Below are positions 1 through 8,272 of a stretch of DNA of 64,000 nucleotides, one piece after another. The stretch comes from Prostheceraeus crozeri. Taxonomy: Eukaryota; Platyhelminthes; Polycladida; Euryleptidae. How positions within the stretch are numbered: position 1 is the first letter of the stretch; every line of letters starts with the position of its first letter. The translations under genes were made by a program, and so were the position numbers. The DNA lies in assembly GCA_907163375.1 (NCBI GenBank), contig CAJQUW010016961.1, positions 1 through 64,000 on the forward strand, in the 5' to 3' direction. The notes under the pieces are model-generated. The model had not been told where the DNA came from. It made no database searches and saw nothing but the letters and a program-made list of their open reading frames with translations.

Positions 1-760
1 GTTGTCGTTTGTGCTCCATATAATTTAAAAATACTCATGTATGTTGCTCATTTTATAATAAAAAAATTTCTTAAGGGTCCCCTAGAAGTCAGAAGGGAGG
101 GGGTATTGATTTAAAACTGTTCTCTAATGATGTCTTCTTAATATCTTATTCGATTTTGAAATGATTATATGTATAATTATCGGAGCGAAGCTCCTCTGGC
201 TTTAGCCGTTCTAATTCTATATGTTTTATTTTTTTTCAATTTTCTTCATGAACTTCATTTGTAAATATGTTTATGTTAAAATGATTGTTGAAATTGCTCA
301 TAACAACTTATCCGCATGTCGCCGTCTATGGTTCTAAATTTTGGAAGAAGAATTTTATTCTCATTTGCTTTTATTGTCAATGCACTCTTATGATGTTAAA
401 CAATTCATGTCTTCACAATGGGGAAGTTCTTTAATACCAGTATTGTGTTTGGCATCCGCTAAATGAATTTGCAAATCGATTTCTAAATCGAATTGAAAAT
501 AGACTTATGCAAATGGATTTTTGAAAATAGATTTTGAAAACAGATTCGGGAAAATAATTTACGTTGGGTAATTGAAATGTCAAAACTTTACGCACGCGGT
601 AAGTTGAAATGTCAAAAAGTTTACCGATGGGTAAATTGATATGACAAGATATAGCCTGTTCAATATAATTTTGGGGAAAAGCTGCTCGACGTTTCTCTAA
701 CTCAATCTCTGTCTCTCTCTTCAATCTCAGTCTCTCTTCAATTATCCGCACACCAGTTTG
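1..760. other. AT-rich flank without a gene
   Basis: No convincing coding sequence is seen. The stretch holds one copy of the double-hairpin motif (181-208), a loose triple repeat of about 36 bp built on GGTAA-TTGA-ATGTCAAAA (about 563-652), and a TC-rich run (about 693-740). A short minus-strand reading frame across the TC-rich run is a low-complexity artefact rich in Arg and Glu. Confidence 0.6.
181..208. repeat. Double-hairpin motif, copy 1
   Basis: Two small hairpins lie side by side: GGAGC-GAA-GCTCC and GGCT-TT-AGCC. The same 28-base unit recurs at 1333-1360 and 2087-2114. Confidence 0.7.
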
Positions 761-1332
761 TACGGGTCATTGAATAATTTTGAGTTTATGAGTTACAATG
801 ATCTTCTAGTTCACACAATTAGTACTTTAATTAATGTTGAGCATACAATAACGAAGAATGACTAAGTAATAATTGCGTCTTCTTAATTTATCATAGTGCT
901 CTAGATCTTAATAATAATTGAGAACCATTTCACTCTTGTTTTTTAATTGAGATAACGAAGGATATATTCTTGCGGTTTTCAGCAATTTCTGAGTTTCATC
1001 ATTTCTGAAGTTTCTTCTTCCACTTTTGTTATGCATTCCATTTTTTAAAGAAATATTTTTATGTCACATGATATATATTAAAAACCTGAAAAATGGATTT
1101 AAAAGACGTATTTATAAAAATACTAATTTTCGGTGTCCTAGAGAACGGGCATGATTCAAGCAATGAAAAAATGTTCTTAATCACAAAATTTCAGATTCTT
1201 AACTTTTCCTGGGATTTTTTCGGTAGTGTCCTGGAAACGTTCATGATTTAAGCAATGAAAAATGTCATAATCACAACTTTGAGATTTTGAAAATAATTTG
1301 CAAATTGTGTGTATTTTTAAAAACGCCCAAAT

Positions 1333-1360
1333 CGGAGCGAAGCTCTCTGGCTTTTAGCCG
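1333..1360. repeat. Double-hairpin motif, copy 2
   Basis: This is a slightly altered copy of the motif at 181-208 (GGAGCGAAGCTCTCTGG, then CTTTTAGCC). It lies in copy 1 of the tandem repeat and has the same insertion/loss noise as the rest of that copy. Confidence 0.65.
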
Positions 1361-2086
1361 ATTTATGATTTATGTCTTCATAACCTGAAAAAGGGTTCAA
1401 ATTCATGAATTTTATGTTGTTTTTTAAAAAAGTAACCATTTTTTTTGAAAAAATTGCACTTTTTGAATTGAACCAAATTCATGAATTTAGTTCTTAAAAA
1501 ACCTGAAAAAGTGACTAAATTCATAAATTTAATGTCGTATTTTTTAAAAGTCAGGCAGTGTACGGGTTCATTGAATAATTTTGAGTTTATGAGTTACAAT
1601 GATCTTCTAGTTCACCACAATTAGTACTTTAAATAATGTTGAGCATACAATAACGAAGAATGACTAAGTAATAATTGCGTCTTCTTAATTTATCATAGTG
1701 CTCTAATCTTAATAATAATGAGAACCATTTCACTTATTTTTAATTGAGATAACGAAGGATATATTCTTGAGGTTTCTTCCATTTCTGAAGTTCCTTCCAC
1801 TTTTGTTTCTTCCATTTTTAAAGAAATATTTTTAGTCACATGATATATTTTAAAAACCTGAAAAATGGATTTAAAAGACGTTTTTAAAAATACTAATTTT
1901 CGGTGTCCTAGAACGGTCATGATTTAAGCAATGAAAAATGTCATAATCACAAATTTGAGATTCTTAACTTTTATGATTTTTTCGGTGTCCTAGAACGGTC
2001 ATGATTTAAGCAATGAAAAATGTCATAATCACAAATTTGAGATTTTGAAAAATTTGAAAATTGTGTATTTTTAAAAACGTCCAAAT

Positions 2087-2114
2087 CGGAGCGAAGCTCC
2101 TCTGGCTTTAGCCG
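2087..2114. repeat. Double-hairpin motif, copy 3
   Basis: Identical to the copy at 181-208, with hairpins GGAGC-GAA-GCTCC and GGCT-TT-AGCC. It lies in the cleaner copy 2 of the tandem repeat. Confidence 0.7.
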
Positions 2115-2393
2115 ATTTATGAATTTAGGTCTTCATAACCTGAAAAAGGGTTCAAATTCATGAATTTATGTTGTTTTTAAAAGTACCAGGTTTGAAAAAA
2201 ATGGTACTTTTTGAATGAACCAAATTCATGAATTTAGGTCTTAAAAACCTGAAAAAGGGTCTAAATTCATAAATTTATGTCGTTTTTAAAAGTACTATTT
2301 TTTGATTTTATGGTGTCCTGGAACGGTCTAAATTCATGTATTTAGGTCTTAAAAACCTGAAAAAGGGTCTAAATTCATGAATTTATGTCGTTT

Positions 2394-2477
2394 TTAAAGA
2401 TACCAATTTTTGAATTTTAGGTGTCCTGGAACGGTCTTTTGCCCATTACTGATTTTCATTCGACGAGAAATAAACAC

Positions 2478-2511
<34 letters not shown>

Positions 2512-3113
2512 GTCTTCACTTTCCAATCAGATAATGAATCACTAAGTAAATGTTCCAAAGTAAAGTGTAGATATGAGAGATCACCCTCCATGACCCTTCC
2601 AATACATTGGATTGTTCCATTTGGAAAGAATAGGATAGTGAGAGATTTATCCTTCCTCTGAATCCTCCATGTTAAAATTGAGGGTCTTCCAAGATGTAAG
2701 CTCGTTGTCGGCTTCAATTTGCGTTTTATCAGTAACCATTGTTTTCGGTTGGGTATATTCCTCTCGATCTCTTGTGGATTGAGTTTTGAGTTTGCTTTTG
2801 TAGTTAACATCCGATTTACAACTTCCAACAGTTTGATGTCCTCCATCTTTACTGAATGACGTTATCTGTGGTAGTATCTCCCTTGTAAAGGTTTCCATGT
2901 GACGTCACTGAAACGAAAAAATCCATATTCAACATCTTCCCATTTTGGTGAACAGACGTATAGTTTGACTGATGAATCACACTTTATCCATACCTTATCA
3001 TCGAGAGGAATCTTGATCCGAGTCTTATGGTTGCCAATGAGATCAGCGAAGTCTTTACTATGAGTCCTGCAATGAGTCAATACTAATGCAAACGCCACGA
3101 TGTTTTCGAACAC
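2394..3113 (-). pseudogene. Unassigned ORFs of the Polinton-type fossil, one faintly TBP-like
   Basis: Short overlapping minus-strand reading frames lie downstream of the polymerase. One contains PSILTWRIQRKDKSLTILFF, followed by PNGTIQCIG and a helix-like tail. This basic strand, LxFPNGxxxxxG, helix pattern resembles one half of a TATA-binding-protein saddle domain. Another contains KLYVCSPKWEDVEYGFFRFS, which I do not recognise. The frames run into the (ATT)n tract and the flanking tandem repeat. The TBP resemblance rests on pattern alone and may be coincidence. No host gene is claimed here. Confidence 0.3.
2479..2511. repeat. (ATT)n microsatellite
   Basis: About eleven consecutive ATT triplets. 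On the minus strand they read as an Ile run at the end of the unassigned ORF that covers this position. Confidence 0.95.
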
Positions 3114-3500
3114 TATTTGCTATTGAATGACGAAATGCTATTCTTTTAGAATTTGTTATGTGAACGTTTTGAACGTCACTAAGTTTCCATGTTCTAATGT
3201 AATGAGGCATGTTCCGAAAGCTATGTTTCAAATTTAAGTTTTATGTTTGCCTAAAGTTTGTTATTTTATTAGCTCAACATATCGGAATGATGTTGAGTAC
3301 AAAGTCTTCACATATCCATTCACATTAGGACTACCTATTTATTAGTAATCATTTCTACATATCGGAAAGATGTAGAAATTTCAATTTTAGTAAGACTACT
3401 TATGTATTAGTAAGTGTTGCTACGTGTCGGAAGATGCAGCAATCGCAAAATCTATTACAAGTGGAATATTGTATTGTTTTTATTTAGACTTATTCTACAT

Positions 3501-5402
3501 CTACTGTGACAGGAAGGCATCTCCTTCTCTTCCACGGTGGGGAAGACCTAGGCTGTAGTGTCCATATGGAAATGATAAATTTTTATCTAGCCAACAGCGC
3601 TTATCCTCCCAAAGGAACAGACCTCGTTTCCTAAATGATTTAGTGGAAAGTATGTGATTTTTTGAATTTATAATTGTCATGTCTTCAATTGTATCGCTCT
3701 CACTATAATAGACACTCCTATTGTCATTGTGAGTCAATTTTGTAACTCCTGCTCTCTGAATTCCTTTAGTGCGCTTGATGCTGTGATTCACATTCACAGT
3801 GTCTAGATATTTCATGGAATACATTTTCGGTTTTAGTAAGATCATTTCTTCAAGCAACACTCCGGCACACTCATCCTTAAAACAACCTAATCTAGCTTTG
3901 TTTGTGTTTGAGTATAGTCGGTGATGACTGTCATAGTTTGCGGAGTCAAACTTTTCAACGAAGTATAGCAGTATATCCTCCAGACGGACAGATGGTGAGG
4001 TGTATAAACATAGAGAGAAACTGTCGGTGTCACCTCCACAAAGCCGTGTTCTATTTATTAGTGGACATCCTTTTAGATCATTGTAATATAATTGATACAT
4101 TTCTAGCTTACTATAGTCAAGTACTGCTTGACCAACATAAATCAATTTATTTAAAACTATTGAAGGTTTATACATTTCCATACCAACCAGATCATTATCA
4201 AATATCCTATGTTGAACATAGAGAGGATGATTTGATAGCTTTAGCAATTGTTTCTCACTGTTGACAAATTTGAATTTTTTTCTTCTACTTACATTTTCCA
4301 TTGTTTTACCATATAAAGAATTATTTTTCAATTTATAGAATGACTTTTCGAAGTCAGTATTTGATTGAGCCCTCTTTTGAGAGTTCATATCAATATACCT
4401 TTTTAACCAAGGTTTTTGTATGAATTTTATGCAATTATGTATCCTCTTGATTCTCATGCCCATGGATAAATAGAATTTCAAAATTGAGTAGTGGAGTACA
4501 TAATTTTCCCTATCAAATTGATGCAGCAGAAGTTTCTTGATCGAAGTAAAATTTGTATTTGGTCTTATTTTTTCATATAGATTTTTCATATATTCTGAAA
4601 GCATTCTCTTCTCAATCATCTGCATTTCTGGAGCTAATGGAAAATCGGCAGTGTCACCGTGAATGGCTGCGGGATATTCTAAATCAAAAACGAAAACGTA
4701 GCCGATTTCACCATCACCATCAATGTTTTGAATATTTTCTTCATTTAAGAAATGGTCTACCTCGTTTTCATTCAACCATTTGAAATTTGAGTGGGGTCGA
4801 TTCCTACTAAGTGAGGGGCCGTAAAGGTTATTGACATCCAAGTAGGCCAAGTGTCGACTTTCATGTGCATTATTTCCTAATTCGGCAATACGCGCACGTG
4901 CTCTGTGGATATTGGTGAAAGTCATGCCCCCTCTTATTCCTCGTTCAAATAGACTGTACATGCTTTTATCCTGTATATAGTGCGGAGGATCATTGGAAGA
5001 GAAATTTAATGCTGAGGTAAAGCTAAGATGTGGAAGACTCACAAAATGTACTGGGTCGACTTCATCCTCACGTTGACTCAATGCTCTAAAAACCTCAAAT
5101 ATGTCTGTCAATAATAAAACATCAAATTTTAGATATGCTAGCAGGTAGTCACCAAATGTGCTACAATTAAACTCAATCCATGCCTTGTTAGCATGCTCAT
5201 ATTCACTATCGGAACAATGCTCACGAGTAAGATCATTATAAAATTCTACTTGTGGTGGCATACAGTCTTCCGTCAACGTGTTTAAGTTTTTGAAGTATGA
5301 ATATGGGTTCTGATATAGAACATCATCACTCAATTGTGAAAATTCCGTCCTTAATGTCTCTACGTGCTCATATGATTGCAAGCCCTTAGCTAATTCACTC
5401 AA
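3501..5402 (-). pseudogene. Family-B DNA polymerase core (protein-primed, Polinton type), fossil
   Basis: The 633-residue frame covers the end of the exonuclease domain and the polymerase domain. Visible motifs: the YLKFDVLLLTDIFEVFR region near residue 90-106; motif A as YLDVNNLYG near residue 187-195; motif B as KLKNNSLYGKTMEN near 357-370; motif C as GDTDS near 457-461; and a KPKMYSMKY segment beyond it, matching the KxY motif. This set, with DxxNLYG in motif A, is characteristic of protein-primed polymerases of Polintons and related elements, which copy linear DNA from a terminal protein. Family polymerases are usually well over 1000 residues. The rest of this one lies upstream on the same strand, interrupted by a nested Penelope-like fragment. 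Confidence 0.9.
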
Positions 5403-5759
5403 GGGTGCACTTAAAAATTGATATGAGTCTAAGAATTTTAGTTTAAGTATACTGTTTTCCCTCTGTATTCATTTACCTGAACACTGGCGGATAAAGTTAT
5501 ATATTTTTCAGCAGTTGCTGCTACAATATCTAATTTCCAAGATTTCATTCTTCCAATTGCTTTATAGCAAATTATGTGGCTATCATAGTTTTGAAATTGT
5601 GGAAAAATATGGGGAGCTCCCGTCTATTTAGTCTCAACCGGAGATTCCATTTTCTACACAATGTTTGCCTATATCGTCCGGTGATGTGATCGTGATCACG
5701 AACCTTCACGACTTCATCGGTGAATTCAGATTTATATTTGTTACAACTGTCTGCATTCT

Positions 5760-6503
5760 TTGAAAAATGATGACCCATTAGAAATTTTGTAAATGAAAAT
5801 GAGCATTATTTGCCGAGATCTTTCGTTCATTCTCTTCAGAGGCATACATGAAAACTGGAATGTGACATAGCTTGGAAAATTTGACATCGTTGAACAAATT
5901 TCACACGTGACAGACAATGAAATGAATCCGCGTCATAAGTGAAATACCCTAATAAAATTGACGATAGCATAATAGTACTGCTGAAGTAAATAAAGTAATC
6001 CGTAAACTTAGGAAAAGTAAAGGAAACAAAAACAAAAACAGGACAAGTTACAAAGTTACCAAGGTAAATAAAGACTATCTACAAATTCTTTTTGCCTACA
6101 CAAGTCAGGCTTAAACCGAAGGATACACATAGCCTCGAGCGTACGTTATAATGAAGCGTTCGTGGACGTAAAAAGTACCTTGAAGAGACTAGCCGCGACT
6201 ATAGAGTCACAGCTGCACACTTGGAGATGTCTTGTGATTGCACTCTCTGGTATCCTTGTCGATCTTGGCGGGCATTTGAGTGGGTGTTGCAGCCATCGCG
6301 GAACGTGCTCAGCTATCCTCTTTGACAAACGCCGACCAGTCCTTCCAATGTACGTGCTTCCACACACACAATTGAAATGGTATATCACTTGGGAGGGAGA
6401 TGGGAGTCTGTCTTTCAGGCAGGTAGCAGAATTCTCCGCGTGTTGAAAACTACAACAGGCTTCACCGACATGTATGGGACATGTATGTACGACATGTATG
6501 TAA
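5760..6503 (-). mobile_element. Nested Penelope-like 3' fragment (GIY-YIG domain)
   Basis: The minus strand encodes VIYHFNCVCGSTYIGRTGRR, followed by LSKRIAEHVPRWL and, further on, a second-frame segment resembling LEAMCILRFKPDLCRQKEF. This is a GIY-YIG endonuclease domain (here Y..C.CGSTYIGRT, R, EH), the C-terminal domain of Penelope-like retroelements. The reverse transcriptase part is absent, as expected for a 5'-truncated insertion. The 12-base sequence TGTCTGCATTCT occurs at both borders (5748-5759 and 6504-6515). It is an obvious target-site duplication and dates the insertion after the Polinton-type host element. Another GIY-YIG-bearing retroelement type cannot be excluded. Confidence 0.7.
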
Positions 6504-6905
6504 TGTCTGCATTCTCATGTTTTACTTTTTCATCCGCTGTCAATGTAATTGGCTGCCTAGTGGTTGCACATTGGTTGTCATATAAATTTTGAGCTACATT
6601 TTCCAAGTGATGCAAGAAATAAATAATGCAACTGTCTCCCTCAAAGAGAAAATACTTGTTTTCAAATTTTTATTGAAGGGCATTATGCCAAACATGATAA
6701 TCGCCAATTGCCGCAGGTTCATGTATTTTACTATCGATGTAGCACTCCATATCTGCATAAATTACTAAAGGAGGACTAAGTTGATATTCCATGCTACTTG
6801 TTACTACTTTTAGATCTGTCGGCATTTTTTCTATTTGTGTTTTTCCTCGAATGCAGAATTGGTGATGTCGTTCTAGTGTTGTCTTATATGTGAATGACTG
6901 AGTGC
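6504..6905 (-). pseudogene. Exonuclease part of the Polinton-type polymerase, fossil
   Basis: The minus strand reads SPPLVIYADMECYIDSK, the D-x-E exonuclease I motif preceded by hydrophobic residues, followed by a stretch rich in Asn, His and Thr. It sits between the N-terminal finger region and the nested Penelope-like insertion, where the 3'-5' proofreading domain of a family-B polymerase is expected. A further piece with KVRDHDHITGRYR, a conserved Cys/His-type linker of this polymerase family, lies beyond the insertion (about 5572-5747). Confidence 0.75.
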
Positions 6906-6912
6906 ATCTTTC

Positions 6913-8097
6913 TCAGAAGTATTTGTGCCTATTCAACGTTTTCCTATCTAATCGTGACAGCTTAGGAATTCCACAATAGTGTGTAGCTTCATTGTTTAGA
7001 ATTAACAAGATATTTACCGTTTGCTTGCCAGTAAAGTTACTATTATAGCGAACACCTTTGAGTCCATTTTCATAAAAGTGAATGTTAATTTTAATATCAT
7101 CATTTTTCTCAAATTTTGGAATGTCTTTGATTGATACTGGTGTGGAAATGCCTTCCATATTAAGCTCAGATGTCCACTTACTATACGACTTCATATCGTT
7201 CCTTGAATAAGGTACTTCATTATAATGTAATATCGATAAAACTGCATATATGATACAATCACTTGCATTTGAATTGACATTAATGACAGCTCTGGAGTTT
7301 TTCAATTTCTTTGGTAGAGGAAATGATTGTCCACCTGTCATTATTGGACTTGTTATTACATTGAACTCTATATTTTGTACATTATCTATAATCCAATTGC
7401 TACCCTTCTGTGTGAAGGCTTCAATATGATTTATTAGACTATTTAGATGATCCTGAAACCAAGAATCATAGTCATAAATATAGTTTGAGGATGATGAGGT
7501 AAAGTGTGCGAGAAAAGTTTCTTCTTCTTGAGGATTAGAACGAACATACCGAATTTGTGCAATTAGACGACCACGCAGTTGATAACTTGTTAGTAAGTCA
7601 GACACTAAATCTCCTAACACGGAACGCATGCTTTCTAAGAATGATGTTATGTCCAAAGTAGGCGTTGTTGGCGTGATGTCATACACGCGGGCGTGGCCAT
7701 TGAGTGCGCTTTCGCTAAGACTTATTGTTCCATGGTTATTATGCACATTCATCTCAGTACTTGTATTATGCACATTCATATGCTGACGAAATCTGCTGAT
7801 AGAGTTATACGTCCTACCACACCGAGAGCAGTATTGCATAAAGCTTCGCTTATTAGTTGAAGCGCTGGTTGTTGGCTTGGAAGCGCATATACTTTGATTA
7901 TTTGAATTTGTCTCTATTATGCTGTCATTCGGTTTATCTTTACATACAAGTTTATGGCTCTTAAGATTATCCATCCTATTCGTCTTATATGGACACTTGC
8001 TACATTGATAAGTTTTTCCTAACTTACAAAATTTTTCATGACGTTGCAAATTGCCCATGAGAGTAAATACTTTTCCACACTTGGTACAGACAACCAT
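6913..8097 (-). pseudogene. N-terminal zinc-finger region of the Polinton-type polymerase, fossil
   Basis: The frame begins with two C2H2-type fingers (CTKCGKVFTLMGNLQRHEKFC, residues about 4-24, split here only for description; then CSKCPYKTNRMDNLKSH near 32-48). A third lies near residues 90-110 (CSRCGRTYNSISRFRQH). The second half carries the signature of the polymerase N-terminal extension: a GSNWIIDNVQNIEFNV segment, GGQSFPLPKKLKNSRAVINV, a CIIYAVLSILHY-type segment, then ELNMEGISTPVSIKDIPKFE and a final NILLILNNEATHYCGI segment. In Polintons and adintovirus-like elements this block precedes the exonuclease domain. The start is supported by a TATA-like box 33 bases upstream. Confidence 0.8.
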
Positions 8098-8129
8098 GAT
8101 TATTGATGAGGATAATAAATTAACAAGCC

Positions 8130-8177
8130 TTTATATACATCTATCATCCTATGACGTCAGCGTTATCATTAGCCAAT
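8130..8177 (-). promoter_or_regulatory. Promoter-like cluster: CCAAT, CRE palindrome, TATA box
   Basis: On the minus strand a TATATAAA box (8130-8137) lies 33 bases before the ATG at 8097. Fifteen bases further upstream is a full TGACGTCA palindrome (8152-8159), the consensus ATF/CREB site, and a CCAAT pentamer (plus strand) at 8173-8177. This spacing would place transcription start a few bases before the ATG. It belongs to the Polinton-type polymerase and lies between it and the end of the upstream multi-exon gene. Function is inferred from sequence only. Confidence 0.5.
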
Positions 8178-8272
8178 AGCATATGTTCCCATCTGATGTA
8201 AAGAGAAAAGGCATACAATTTCAACAATTATTTTTTTCAAAATAGAAGAAAATATAAATCAAAGTAATGAAG

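Larger units (their letters stand above)
761..2305. repeat. Tandem duplication, ~0.8 kb unit, two copies
   Basis: Copy 1 (761 to about 1553) and copy 2 (1561 to about 2300) align along their whole length, both starting at TACGGGT(T)CATTGAATAA. Copy 1 is about 55-60 bases longer, almost all of it as scattered one- or few-base insertions, many next to homopolymers. Inside each copy are shorter repeats: a GTGTCCT(A/G)GAACG...AATGAAAAATGTCATAATCAC block occurs twice (about 1900-1965 and 1980-2045), and an ATTCATGAATTTAGGTCTTAAAAACCTGAAAAAGGG-type block recurs until about 2395. No protein is encoded. The unit may belong to the end of the neighbouring fossil element or be an independent satellite; I cannot decide. 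Confidence 0.8.
2394..8140 (-). mobile_element. Fossil Polinton/Maverick-type element (partial, broken)
   Basis: The core is a protein-primed family-B DNA polymerase with the long zinc-finger N-terminal extension typical of Polintons/Mavericks and adintovirus-like relatives. Parts on the minus strand, in order: promoter-like region (8130-8177), N-terminal finger region (6913-8097), exonuclease part (about 6515-6905), a linker with a VRDHDHITG motif (about 5572-5747), polymerase core (3501-5402), and unassigned small ORFs (2394-3113). A Penelope-like fragment interrupts it (5760-6503). No capsid, packaging ATPase, protease or integrase is visible in the window, so this is only part of an element, or a degraded one. 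It is broken in a handful of places besides the nested insertion. Several long reading frames survive, so it is probably not very ancient. The 0.8-kb tandem repeat to its left may be part of its end. Confidence 0.8.

Noticed and set aside
431-751. Minus-strand 106-codon ORF rich in Arg/Glu
   Set aside because: Its start is generated by a TC-rich simple repeat, and the rest shows no recognisable signature.
3902-4783. Plus-strand ORFs across the polymerase core
   Set aside because: They are antisense to a frame with all polymerase motifs and have no motifs of their own.
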